Shown: piece after piece, positions 1-8,101 of the stretch
How the letters are laid out: each line of letters begins with the position of its first letter
Position numbering within the stretch: position 1 is the first letter of the stretch
Assembly: GCF_003335085.1 (NCBI RefSeq)
Contig: NZ_QPEJ01000015.1
Span: forward strand, 275,912-339,911
Length of the DNA stretch: 64,000 nt
Source: Polaribacter sp. WD7
GTDB taxonomy: Bacteria > Bacteroidota > Bacteroidia > Flavobacteriales > Flavobacteriaceae
Direction of reading: 5' to 3'
The notes under the pieces: model-generated
Told to the model about the DNA's origin: nothing
Database searches by the model: none
What the model saw: the letters and a program-made list of their open reading frames with translations, nothing else
Translations under genes and position numbers: made by a program

Positions 1-98
1 TATGCAGAAGAATTTAGCACCTGATCTATAGAAGAGTTTACTTCTTCTTTTATATGTTGGTATTGACTTTGCAAGTCAACCATTTGAATTTTTTTCAT
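1..98 (-). CDS. DegT/DnrJ/EryC1-type sugar aminotransferase, N-terminal fragment
   Basis: Reading from position 98 on the minus strand gives 32 residues beginning MKKIQMVDLQSQYQHIK and ending at the window edge, so the gene is 5' complete and 3' cut. The start VDLQSQY followed by a short helix and a Ser-Ser-Ala stretch is typical of PLP-dependent DegT/DnrJ/EryC1/StrS aminotransferases, which make amino sugars for surface polysaccharide. This is inferred from the N-terminus only; the catalytic lysine lies outside the window. It is divergent from the penicillin-acylase gene at 198. Confidence 0.72.
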   Translation of the reverse strand, partial: MKKIQMVDLQSQYQHIKEEVNSSIDQVLNSSA

Positions 99-197
99 GA
101 AAGAAATTTTGCTTTTCAAAAATACAAACTTCAGACCATTTAGAATGTGTTTCAAAGAAAATATATAATTCTAGTATCTTTGATAAAAATCAATTTT

Positions 198-2582
198 ATG
201 AAGATTTTAAAACGGTTTCTAAAAATAGTTGTAGCGCTTCTAATATGCATTGTCATTTTTGGCTGGCTATATACAAGGTATGCAGCTCCAACATACTCAG
301 GAGAACTAGATATTAAAAACATTGCCCAAAAAGTAACTGTTTACTTCGATGAAAATGGTGTGCCTCATATTAATGCTCAAAGTCAAAAAGATGCGTACGT
401 GGCTTTAGGGTATGTGCATGCGCAAGATAGATTGTGGCAAATGGAGTTGATGCGAAGAATTGCCGCTGGAAGATTATCAGAAATTTTTGGAAAAGATTTG
501 GTTAAAGTAGATCAGTTTTTTGGAGGTTTAGGAATAGAGGAAGCTGCTGAGAAAACCATTAGAAATTTAGATAAAACCTCTCAAGCTTATCAATTGACGC
601 AAGCATATTTAGATGGTGTCAATCAATTTTTAGACAACGGAAAAACACCTGTTGAGTTTTACATGGTAGGTGTAAAAAAAGAACACTATACTTTAAAAGA
701 CATCTATAATGTGTTTGGTTATATGGCTTTTAGTTTTGCCGTGGCGCATAAAACAGATCCTTTGTTAACCGAAATAAAAGAGAAATTAGGAGAAGAATAT
801 GTAGGGGAATTAATAGGCGCCTACAAGAAAAATGTAACTATAAATAAAACACATTACAGGCCAAAAATAGAAGCTACATTTTCTAAAACGGTAAGTGTTA
901 TAGTAGATGATTTGCCAGTTGCTCCTTTTATTGGAAGCAATTCTTGGGTGCTTGGGCCCGAGAAAACAAAAAATGGCAAAGTAATTTTTGCAAACGATCC
1001 TCATATTGGTTTTTCGCAACCCTCTGTATGGTATCAAAATCATATTAAAACTCCAGATTACGAAATTTACGGTTTCAATATTGCTTTGATGCCCTTTCCA
1101 TTATTAGGGCATAATCGCAAATATGCTTATGGTTTAACAATGTTGGCAAATGATGATTTAAATTTTTATGTAGAAGAAGAAAATCCAGAAAACGCATTGG
1201 AATATACGACTGTCAACGGATTTGAAAGGTATGAAATTAGAAACAAAACGATTAAAATAAAGGAGGCTCTAGATACCACTTTTCAGGTAAAAGTGAGTAG
1301 ACACGGACCGATTATGAATGGATTGATAACGCATATTATAGATGAACGACCAATTGCAATGAATTGGATTTACACGCAGTTGCCTAATCAATTATTAGAT
1401 GTTAGTTATGGTATTTCGCATTCAACATCAATAGAAACTTTTCAAAGCGCTGTGGCTAAAATTCATGCACCTGGTTTAAATGTAATGTATGGTGATGCAA
1501 AAGATAATATTGCTTGGTTTTCTTCTGCACAACTCTATGAACTAAGAGATAGTGTTTCTTCAAAAACGTATTTAGATGGGGCGTCTGGCAAAGACGAAAT
1601 TTTAGCATATTTACCTTTTGAAGAAAATCCGAAAGCTGTTAATCCTCCTTGGAATTATGTATATTCTGCAAATAATCAGCCAGATTCTGTAAGAGGTAAA
1701 CTGTATCCAGGGTATTATCAACCGCAAGATAGAGCCAAAAGAATTGTAAAAATACTGGCTCCAAAAAATGATTTTACAAAAACAGATGTGGCAAATATGA
1801 TGAGTGATGTAACTTCTGCGACAGTGCCAGAAATTATTCAAAATTTATTGTTTCATGTAGAATTGTCAGAGTTGTCTGTTTCGGGTAGAAAGGCTTATTC
1901 CGTATTAGAAAAGTGGGATGGAACCTATTTAAAATCATCAATAGGAGCAACCTTGTACAATCGATTTTTATACGAGTTTTTAAAAGCAACATATAAAGAT
2001 GAGTTAGGGGGTAGTTTTGAGTTGTTTATCAATTCTCAACTGCAAGACCAAGTACTTTTCAATCAAATTAAAAATAAATATTCTGTTTGGTGGGATAATA
2101 TTGATACGGATGATAACAGAGAATCTAGGCAAGAAATTATACAAGAAGCTTTTGAAAATACAATTGGATTTTTACAAAACCAGTTAGGAGAAAATATTGA
2201 GAATTGGTTTTGGGAACGTGTAATTTCTGTTGAACATGAACATGCAATTGGTAAAGCTGGTGGTGTATTACGTACACTATTTAACGTAGGACCTTTTAAA
2301 ACTGTTGGAGGAAATGAGGTGCTTAACAATCAAATTTTTGATTTGGATAGTACAGGTGTCTATAAGGTAAAAGCGGGTCCTTCAACCAGAAGAGTCATCG
2401 ATTTTTCTGATGTAGAAAACAGTTGGTCTATAATCCCGACAGGACAATCTGGAAACGTTTTTAGCGATTACTACAAAGATCAAGCCCAGAAATTTCTTAA
2501 TGGAGAATTTATAAAGATGAAACTAAATCAGCAAGAAATTGAGCAAAGTAAAAATGTATTGATTTTGATACCTGAAAAATAG
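198..2582 (+). CDS. Penicillin acylase family Ntn-hydrolase
   Basis: This 794-residue protein has a membrane anchor or signal at residues 5-25 (ILKRFLKIVVALLICIVIF) and then the alpha-subunit pattern of penicillin/cephalosporin acylases (VYFDENGVPHI, GYVHAQDRLWQME). The sequence IGSNSWVLG puts the predicted autocatalytic cleavage Gly|Ser with nucleophile Ser247, followed by the beta-chain motif NDPHIGF. Such enzymes cleave amides such as beta-lactam side chains or N-acyl-homoserine lactones in the periplasm; the substrate here cannot be told. An in-frame TTG at 147 would add 17 residues, but the ATG at 198 puts the lysine-rich start directly before the hydrophobic segment. Its stop lies 1 nt from the stop of the convergent gene at 2584. 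Confidence 0.88.
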   Translation: MKILKRFLKIVVALLICIVIFGWLYTRYAAPTYSGELDIKNIAQKVTVYFDENGVPHINAQSQKDAYVALGYVHAQDRLWQMELMRRIAAGRLSEIFGKDLVKVDQFFGGLGIEEAAEKTIRNLDKTSQAYQLTQAYLDGVNQFLDNGKTPVEFYMVGVKKEHYTLKDIYNVFGYMAFSFAVAHKTDPLLTEIKEKLGEEYVGELIGAYKKNVTINKTHYRPKIEATFSKTVSVIVDDLPVAPFIGSNSWVLGPEKTKNGKVIFANDPHIGFSQPSVWYQNHIKTPDYEIYGFNIALMPFPLLGHNRKYAYGLTMLANDDLNFYVEEENPENALEYTTVNGFERYEIRNKTIKIKEALDTTFQVKVSRHGPIMNGLITHIIDERPIAMNWIYTQLPNQLLDVSYGISHSTSIETFQSAVAKIHAPGLNVMYGDAKDNIAWFSSAQLYELRDSVSSKTYLDGASGKDEILAYLPFEENPKAVNPPWNYVYSANNQPDSVRGKLYPGYYQPQDRAKRIVKILAPKNDFTKTDVANMMSDVTSATVPEIIQNLLFHVELSELSVSGRKAYSVLEKWDGTYLKSSIGATLYNRFLYEFLKATYKDELGGSFELFINSQLQDQVLFNQIKNKYSVWWDNIDTDDNRESRQEIIQEAFENTIGFLQNQLGENIENWFWERVISVEHEHAIGKAGGVLRTLFNVGPFKTVGGNEVLNNQIFDLDSTGVYKVKAGPSTRRVIDFSDVENSWSIIPTGQSGNVFSDYYKDQAQKFLNGEFIKMKLNQQEIEQSKNVLILIPEK

Positions 2583-2583
2583 T

Positions 2584-3231
2584 TTAATTTTCAGGAATTT
2601 CAACTAGTTTTAAGTTTTTAGGTTTTATAAAAATAGTGTCATTTAAACTTTTTCTTTCTATAGCGGTTAATTTAAGGTAGTTTCTACTGCTTTCTGTGTC
2701 GGAAATAGAAATAAGAGATAATGCTCCTCCTGTTTTATTTGTAAAGAAACTCCACAATCCTAACTTGTGATTTTTATAATTTTCTTTATCAGATTTAAAA
2801 TCTTTATTAAAATAATATTGATGATAACCTTTGTTTGTTTTTACCTCTAACAACTCACATTGGTAACCAAGAACTATAGAATCTGTTTCTTTAAATACAT
2901 AAGAAATTACTTTTTCTTTTTCTTTTTCTTTACTGGTTATTGTGTATAGAAGATTGTCAGCACCATTTATCTTTGTAAAAAGAGTATCTTTTCCTTCATG
3001 GTAATTTATTATTTTTAAAATTCCATCTAGCTCAGATTTGTATTTTTTTCCTTTTAAATAATAGATTTGTTTTGTTCCCATAAACATTTTAGATTGCTCG
3101 TCTGACATCTTACCTGTTTTATCTTGAATTTTAATCTTAAATTTTAAGATGCCTTCAAAATTTTCTTGAGAAAATAAAGAAAAATGAAACAATAAAGTAA
3201 TTGATATGAACGCTATTTGTATTTTTTTCAT
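2584..3231 (-). CDS. Secreted hypothetical protein (GLPGLI/DUF4412-like)
   Basis: A 215-residue protein with a clear signal peptide (MKKIQIAFISITLLFHFSLFSQ). The mature part begins with ENFEGILKFKIKIQD and is rich in beta strands and lysine. The opening FEGxLxFKI and the mid-protein tyrosine-rich strand (GYHQYYFNKDF) resemble small periplasmic Bacteroidota families such as GLPGLI or DUF4412, but I cannot assign one firmly. No catalytic motif is visible. It is convergent with the acylase gene and 50 nt downstream of the nitroreductase, so it may be a late member of that operon. Confidence 0.7.
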   Translation of the reverse strand: MKKIQIAFISITLLFHFSLFSQENFEGILKFKIKIQDKTGKMSDEQSKMFMGTKQIYYLKGKKYKSELDGILKIINYHEGKDTLFTKINGADNLLYTITSKEKEKEKVISYVFKETDSIVLGYQCELLEVKTNKGYHQYYFNKDFKSDKENYKNHKLGLWSFFTNKTGGALSLISISDTESSRNYLKLTAIERKSLNDTIFIKPKNLKLVEIPEN

Positions 3232-3281
3232 TGTAATTGTTTAACAGAAAAGTTTTACTATTTGTTTTTATTAGGGGCTAA

Positions 3282-4019
3282 TTATAGTTCTTTATACACT
3301 TCATTAAAAGGGATTCTAAAACGCTTGCCATAAACTCCTTTTTCAGTTCTAATTCCGCAAGAAACAATCATGTTAATTTCAGCGCCATAGGGTAGTTTTA
3401 AAAGTTTTTTTATGCGTAATGTGTCAGAGCCCTCCATGGGGCAAGTGTCTAATCCTTTTGCGGCCATAGAAATCATAAAATTTTCTGCCGCTAAACCACA
3501 AGTTTTATGGGTAACTATACGCATATCACTCTTTCGTACCTGCCTGTAAATAGGTTTAAAAATACCAATAACAGATACCATTAGAAATTTGAAAAAACCA
3601 AAAATTCCTAAAAATTCAGCATAGGCAAAAGGAATGATTTTTCCGTAGTAATTGCGAGCAACTTTTTCTCTATTACTTTGTTCTGCTTTTGCTGTATGTT
3701 TACCAAAAACTGTGTCTAAATAGGTTAAATTAGCCTTTGCTCTTTTTTTCCACAAGTCTTTTCTAACCACAAATACAACCAATTGTTGTGCTGTTTTTGC
3801 CGCGTTTTGATTAAAACATAACGGCGTAATTTTATCAATAATACTTTTAGAAGTAATATGATAGAATTCCCACAATTGCATGTTGCTACTGTTAGGGGCA
3901 AGAGCGGCTTGTTCTAAGCATTCTTTTACAACTTTTGGGTCTATGTTTTTTTTGGCATCATAGATTCTAACAGAACGCCTATATGTAATAGCTTCTGAAA
4001 CTGTTTTTTCTTTGTGCAT
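3282..4019 (-). CDS. Nitroreductase family protein
   Basis: The 245-residue protein opens with the flavin-binding signature of the NAD(P)H-dependent nitroreductase fold (EAITYRRSVRIYD, then APNSSNMQLWEF at about 38-49). Near the C-terminus are LDTCPMEG and a Gly-Ala-Glu strand that normally line the FMN site. Members reduce nitroaromatics, quinones or flavins as FMN dimers; the physiological substrate is unknown. The central segment with KFLMVSVIGIFKPIYRQVR is longer and more hydrophobic than in small nitroreductases. It lies 31 nt after the rluA-type gene and is probably the last or second-last gene of the operon that starts at 6148. Confidence 0.85.
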   Translation of the reverse strand: MHKEKTVSEAITYRRSVRIYDAKKNIDPKVVKECLEQAALAPNSSNMQLWEFYHITSKSIIDKITPLCFNQNAAKTAQQLVVFVVRKDLWKKRAKANLTYLDTVFGKHTAKAEQSNREKVARNYYGKIIPFAYAEFLGIFGFFKFLMVSVIGIFKPIYRQVRKSDMRIVTHKTCGLAAENFMISMAAKGLDTCPMEGSDTLRIKKLLKLPYGAEINMIVSCGIRTEKGVYGKRFRIPFNEVYKEL

Positions 4020-4050
4020 TCTGGTGTAGAAATTTTTTTAAAGATACCAA

Positions 4051-4752
4051 TTAGTTACAAGCGTTCCAAATTACATCATTGGGGGTGGGTGCAGTTAGTT
4101 GTATTTTTTCTTTAGTAACAGGGTGTAAAAAAGTGATTTTTCTAGCATGTAAATGTATACTACCGTCTTTATTGCTCCTTGCAAAACCATATTTTAAATC
4201 TCCTTTTATCGGACAGCTAATACTTGATAATTGGGTTCTTATTTGATGGTGTCTGCCTGTTTCTAAGTCGATTTCAAGTAGTGTGTAATTTTCTAATTTT
4301 TGAATTATCGTATAATGTAAAACGGCTTTTTTACTTCCAGGAACTTCTTTTGGGAAAGCAGTAGATTTATTGTTTTTAGGGTTTTTTTTAAGGTAATTTA
4401 CCAGCGTACCCTTTTCTTTTTTAGGTTTATTTTTTATGATTGCCCAATATGTTTTTTGAATGTTTTTTTCACGTAACATCTTGTTTAGACGTTCTAACGC
4501 TTTAGACGTTCTTGCAAAAATAATAATACCAGAAGTGGGTCTGTCTAATCTATGTACAACACCTAAGTATACATTGCCAGGTTTGTTATATTTATGTTTA
4601 ATATATTCTTTAACAATTTCGCTTAAAGGTTTGTCACCAGTTTTATCGCCTTGGGTAATGTCTCCTGCTTTTTTGTTTACAATTAAAAGATGATTGTCTT
4701 CAAATAAAACCTGTAAGTTGTTTCTAGTAGATTGCATTTTTAGTGATTTCAA
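4051..4752 (-). CDS. RluA-family pseudouridine synthase
   Basis: The protein of 233 residues has the family motif VVHRLDRPTSG with catalytic Asp70 and the second RluA motif ETGRHHQIRTQL near 165. There is no S4 domain at the N-terminus, so it belongs to the short RluA/RluC-type class that modifies uridines in rRNA or tRNA. The target position cannot be deduced. An ATG 15 nt further in (MQSTRNN) is an equally possible start. It sits 13 nt behind engB, which fits a ribosome-biogenesis operon. Confidence 0.9.
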   Translation of the reverse strand: MKSLKMQSTRNNLQVLFEDNHLLIVNKKAGDITQGDKTGDKPLSEIVKEYIKHKYNKPGNVYLGVVHRLDRPTSGIIIFARTSKALERLNKMLREKNIQKTYWAIIKNKPKKEKGTLVNYLKKNPKNNKSTAFPKEVPGSKKAVLHYTIIQKLENYTLLEIDLETGRHHQIRTQLSSISCPIKGDLKYGFARSNKDGSIHLHARKITFLHPVTKEKIQLTAPTPNDVIWNACN

Positions 4753-4765
4753 TCTAGCGTATGAG

Positions 4766-5377
4766 TTATTTAAAATTATCTTTTACATCTTCATTAACAC
4801 CATCAATAAAATTTAAAAACTCATCTCTTCCAAAACCTGTAGAAGATGAAGTTACAAAAGATGTAGGTAAAGATTCCCAATATTGTAAAAGTTTCTTTTT
4901 GTAAGAAGTAATTTGCTTGTTTAGTTTAGAGCTTCCCAATTTGTCTACTTTTGTAAAAACAATACAAAAAGGAATTTGTTGTTCTCCTAAAAACTGCATA
5001 AAGTCTAAATCTATTTTTTGAGGGTCGTGTCTAGAATCTATTAAAATAAAAGTACAAACAAGTTGTTCTCTTTCTTTAAAATAATTTTCTATAAAGTATT
5101 GAAAAATAACTCTTTTCTTTTTAGATACTTGGGCGTAACCATATCCAGGCAAATCTACTAAAAACCAAGAGTCATTAATTTTAAAATGATTGATGAGTTG
5201 CGTTTTTCCTGGTTTTCCAGAAATTTTAGCTAAATCTTTGCGTTGCATTAGCATGTTAATAAGCGAAGATTTACCTACGTTAGAACGCCCAATAAAGGCA
5301 TATTCTGGAATTCTATCTTTAGGCGCTTTTGTAACATTACTATTGCTCATTACAAATTCTGCCGAAGTAATTTTCAT
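4766..5377 (-). CDS. engB: Ribosome biogenesis GTP-binding protein EngB (YsxC/YihA)
   Basis: The 203 residues carry all GTPase motifs: G1 GRSNVGKSS at 30-38, G2 in GKPGKTQ (Thr59), G3 DLPG at 75-78 and G4 TKVD near 140. The LPGYGYAQV sequence is diagnostic of the EngB/YsxC group, which assists assembly of the large ribosomal subunit. Length matches the family (about 200 residues). It starts 6 nt after the alpha/beta hydrolase stop, so the two are co-transcribed. Confidence 0.96.
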   Translation of the reverse strand: MKITSAEFVMSNSNVTKAPKDRIPEYAFIGRSNVGKSSLINMLMQRKDLAKISGKPGKTQLINHFKINDSWFLVDLPGYGYAQVSKKKRVIFQYFIENYFKEREQLVCTFILIDSRHDPQKIDLDFMQFLGEQQIPFCIVFTKVDKLGSSKLNKQITSYKKKLLQYWESLPTSFVTSSSTGFGRDEFLNFIDGVNEDVKDNFK

Positions 5378-5383
5378 AAAAAT

Positions 5384-6148
5384 TTAGATTTTTCTTGAAA
5401 TAAACCAATCATGAAGAGTTTTGTTAAATTCTTCAGGTTTTTCCATCATAGCAGCATGCCCGCATTTGTCTAGCCAAAATAAATCAGCATCTGGTAAAAG
5501 TTTATGAAAATCTTCTGCAACCTCTGGTGGTGTTACATTGTCTTGTTTTCCCCAGATTAAACAAGTAGGTTGTTGCATTTCTATAAGATCATTTTTCATA
5601 TTATGGCGTATTGCACTTTTTGCTATAGAAAGCGTTTTTAGGGCTTTAATTCTATCGTTTACAGTGCTGTATACGTCGTCAACCAATTCCTTAGTGGCTA
5701 CTGCAGGGTCATAAAAAACATCTTTTGCCTTTTGCTCTATGTATTCGTAGTTACCTCTTTTAGGAAAACTGTCTCCCATGGCTTTTTCGTATAAACCGGA
5801 ACTTCCTGTAAGTACAAGTGCATTTACCTTTTCAGGAAAATGTTTGGTAAAGTATAATGAGATATGTCCACCTAAAGAATTGCCTAATAAAATGGCATTT
5901 TCTAGTTTTTTATGTTGCATGAATTCTTCTAAAAAACTTGTCAGGTTTTTGACATTAGTTTTTATAAGAGGCAATGTGTATAGGGGTAATTCTGGAATTA
6001 AAACTTTATACCCATTTTTAGAGAAGTATTCAAAAGTGCTTCCAAAATTACTTAAAGCACCCATTAGTCCATGCAAAACAATGATTGCAGGTCCTTCTCC
6101 AGCCTCTGCATACGTAAATTTTCCTTCCGTTATTAACTTGTCAGTCAT
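5384..6148 (-). CDS. Alpha/beta hydrolase
   Basis: A 254-residue alpha/beta-hydrolase fold enzyme. Visible features are the oxyanion-hole strand IIVLHGLMG (23-30), the nucleophile elbow GNSLGG with Ser91, a likely acid in IWGKQDNVTPP and the catalytic His in DKCGHAAMMEKPEEF close to the C-terminus. There is no signal peptide, so it is cytoplasmic; the substrate is unknown. The nearest general classes are MhpC/BioH-like carboxylesterases. It is the first gene of the engB operon and is divergent from mraZ. Confidence 0.9.
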   Translation of the reverse strand: MTDKLITEGKFTYAEAGEGPAIIVLHGLMGALSNFGSTFEYFSKNGYKVLIPELPLYTLPLIKTNVKNLTSFLEEFMQHKKLENAILLGNSLGGHISLYFTKHFPEKVNALVLTGSSGLYEKAMGDSFPKRGNYEYIEQKAKDVFYDPAVATKELVDDVYSTVNDRIKALKTLSIAKSAIRHNMKNDLIEMQQPTCLIWGKQDNVTPPEVAEDFHKLLPDADLFWLDKCGHAAMMEKPEEFNKTLHDWFISRKI

Positions 6149-6171
6149 TGATTTTTCATTTCACTTGTTAG

Positions 6172-6201
6172 CAAATGTAATTCTTTTTTGTCAAATACAA
6201 A
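6172..6201 (-). promoter_or_regulatory. Promoter of the alpha/beta hydrolase-engB operon
   Basis: On the minus strand a -33 TTTG (6201-6198) is followed after 18 nt by TACATTTG (6179-6172), matching the Bacteroidota primary sigma consensus TTTG...TAnnTTTG. The -7 box lies 23 nt before the hydrolase ATG. Confidence 0.6.
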
Positions 6202-6280
6202 TTCTTTTCGAGGTCTAGTAATTTTTTACAAAAATACATTTTGAGGTAATTAATTGTTAATAAAAACATTATTTATTAAC

Positions 6281-6326
6281 AAAGTGTCAAAAAGTGGTAA
6301 AAAGTGGTAAAATTTATATATTTTTG
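6281..6326 (+). promoter_or_regulatory. mraZ promoter with MraZ-type operator repeats
   Basis: Two perfect 10-bp direct repeats AAAGTGGTAA (6291-6300 and 6301-6310) follow a degenerate copy AAAGTGTCAA (6281-6290). They are directly upstream of the -7 box TATTTTTG (6319-6326). MraZ proteins are known to bind GTGG/TGGG repeats with a 10-bp period in their own promoter. The position between the -33 and -7 elements therefore suggests autorepression of the whole dcw cluster. No -33 TTTG is visible, as the repeats occupy that position. Confidence 0.6.
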
Positions 6327-6349
6327 ATATCAACAAATTTCTTTTTAGA

Positions 6350-6817
6350 GTGATAAACTTGATTGGTACACACGAATGTAAAGCTGATGCTAAAGGAAGG
6401 TTGATGTTTCCGTCAGCTTACAAAAAGCAATTGGCTGCTGTGTTGCAAGAGGGTTTTGTTGTAAAGAGAGCGGTTTTTCAACCTTGTTTGGAGTTGTATC
6501 CAATGAAAGAGTGGAATCTGCAAATGGGTAAAGTAGGTAAGCTGAATAGGTTTAAGAAAAAAAACAATGATTTCATTAGAAAGTTTACAGCTGGCGTAAA
6601 ATTGGTAGAAATGGATGCTTCTGGTAGAATTTTGATTCCGAAAGATTTGATTGTTTTTGCAAACATTAAAAAGCAAGTGGTCATGTCTTCGTCCATCAAT
6701 ATAATTGAAATTTGGGATAAAGATTTGTATGAAAAAGTGTTGGATGATTCGGCGGAAGATTTTCCAGATTTGGCTGAAGAAGTAATGGGAAATACAGAAT
6801 TTGATGAGTTATCATAA
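6350..6817 (+). CDS. mraZ: Transcriptional regulator MraZ
   Basis: A 155-residue protein with two SpoVT/AbrB-like half-barrels: the first has GTHECKADAKGRLMFPSAY, the second VEMDASGRILIPKD. MraZ is the DNA-binding first gene of dcw clusters and usually represses them. The start codon is GTG at 6350 (VINLIGTHE), which fits the family N-terminus; a TTG lies 9 nt further in. The C-terminus overlaps rsmH by 14 nt. Repeats in its promoter at 6281-6310 are the likely binding site. Confidence 0.96.
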   Translation: MINLIGTHECKADAKGRLMFPSAYKKQLAAVLQEGFVVKRAVFQPCLELYPMKEWNLQMGKVGKLNRFKKKNNDFIRKFTAGVKLVEMDASGRILIPKDLIVFANIKKQVVMSSSINIIEIWDKDLYEKVLDDSAEDFPDLAEEVMGNTEFDELS

Positions 6818-7718
6818 TCCGGTGTTACTGCATCAAAGTGTAGATGCGTTGGCTATAAAAGAAGATGGAGTTTATGTAGATGTGACCTTTGGAGGAGGTG
6901 GGCATTCTAAAGAGATTCTAAGTAGGTTAGGTGTTAATGGGAGGTTGTTTGCTTTTGATCAAGATCCTGATGCTCAAGATAATGTAATTGATGATGTTCG
7001 TTTTGTTTTGATTCCTGAAAACTTTAGGTATATCTCAAGATTTCTTAGGTTTCATGGGGTTAAAAAAGTAGATGGAGTTTTGGCTGACTTAGGGGTTTCT
7101 TCACATCAATTTAATGAGGTAGAGAGAGGGTTTTCAATTCGGTTTGATGGAGATTTGGATATGAGGATGAATCAAAAATCAAAAATTTCTGCAAAAGAAA
7201 TTGTGAATACATATTCTGAAGAGAAATTGGCGGAAATATTGTTTTTGTATGGTGAGTTAAGAAATTCAAGAAGTATTGCAAAAACAATAATCGAAAAAAG
7301 AGAAGTACAAAAAATTGAGACAAGTTTTCAGTTAAAAGAAGTTTTGCAACGCTATTTGCCTAAAGCCAAAGAGCATAAAATACTAGCTCAAATATTTCAG
7401 GCATTCCGAATAGAAGTAAATGAAGAGTTGGAAGTTTTGAAAGAATTTTTGCTTCAAATTCCGAGTTTGCTAACTCAAGAGGGTAGGTTGAGTGTGATTT
7501 CTTATCACTCGTTAGAAGATAGGTTGGTAAAGCGATTTATAAGAACGGGTTTGTTTAGTGGTGAGCCAGAAAAAGATGTTTTTGGTCGTAGCAACGAGCC
7601 GTTGCAAAAAGTGGGAAAATTAATTGTGCCTACTATCCAAGAGATAAAAGAGAACAATAGGGCGCGGAGTGCAAAATTAAGAATAGCAACCCTTAAAGTT
7701 GATAGGAAGAAGGGGTAG
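6804..7718 (+). CDS. rsmH: 16S rRNA (cytosine(1402)-N(4))-methyltransferase RsmH (MraW)
   Basis: The 304-residue protein shows the SAM site VYVDVTFGGGGHSKEIL, the motif GVLADLGVSSHQF, DLDMRMN and the C-terminal ISYHSLEDRLVKRF, all characteristic of RsmH. It methylates N4 of C1402 in 16S rRNA near the P site. I start it at ATG 6804 (MSYHNPVLLHQSV) rather than the TTG one codon earlier. Overlap with the mraZ end suggests translational coupling; the next gene, ftsL, is 51 nt away. Confidence 0.97.
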   Translation: MSYHNPVLLHQSVDALAIKEDGVYVDVTFGGGGHSKEILSRLGVNGRLFAFDQDPDAQDNVIDDVRFVLIPENFRYISRFLRFHGVKKVDGVLADLGVSSHQFNEVERGFSIRFDGDLDMRMNQKSKISAKEIVNTYSEEKLAEILFLYGELRNSRSIAKTIIEKREVQKIETSFQLKEVLQRYLPKAKEHKILAQIFQAFRIEVNEELEVLKEFLLQIPSLLTQEGRLSVISYHSLEDRLVKRFIRTGLFSGEPEKDVFGRSNEPLQKVGKLIVPTIQEIKENNRARSAKLRIATLKVDRKKG

Positions 7719-7769
7719 TTCTTATGTATTTGTATTTAGTTCATGAAATAAAATCATTGTTTATACAGG

Positions 7770-8096
7770 ATGTCAAAAGTTAAAAAAGGTGTTTATGATT
7801 TTTTAAGAGGTAGTTTCCTTACGGATGAATCTGCTTTTAGAAATTGGCGAATTATCATTTTTGTCGTCGTTTTGTTGTTGATAATGATTTCTAGTGCGCA
7901 TAAGGCAGATAAAAAAGTAATTAAAATATCAGAATTAAATAAAAAGAAAAGAGAGCTAAGAGCAGAATATGTAGATACGGGTACCATTTTAATGAGAATG
8001 AAAATGGAATCCAATATCAGAGAAAAAGCAAAAGTTAGAGGTTTAAAACCTTCCTTGATACCCCCAAAAAAAATTAAAGTAATCATTAAAGAATAA
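7770..8096 (+). CDS. ftsL: FtsL-like cell division protein
   Basis: A 108-residue bitopic protein. It has a cytoplasmic N-terminus, a single membrane segment at about 27-43 (IIIFVVVLLLIMISSAH) and a short periplasmic coiled coil with heptad-like leucine/lysine spacing (ISELNKKKRELRAEY). Sequence identity to the proteobacterial FtsL is low, as in all Bacteroidota. Identification rests on topology, size and position between rsmH and ftsI. FtsL would bridge FtsQ to the FtsWI septal synthase. Confidence 0.85.
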   Translation: MSKVKKGVYDFLRGSFLTDESAFRNWRIIIFVVVLLLIMISSAHKADKKVIKISELNKKKRELRAEYVDTGTILMRMKMESNIREKAKVRGLKPSLIPPKKIKVIIKE

Positions 8097-8101
8097 TAAA
8101 A

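Noticed and set aside
147..197. 17-residue extension of the penicillin-acylase protein
   Set aside because: It begins at a TTG and would place a hydrophobic stretch before the lysine-rich start of the signal anchor; ATG 198 is better.
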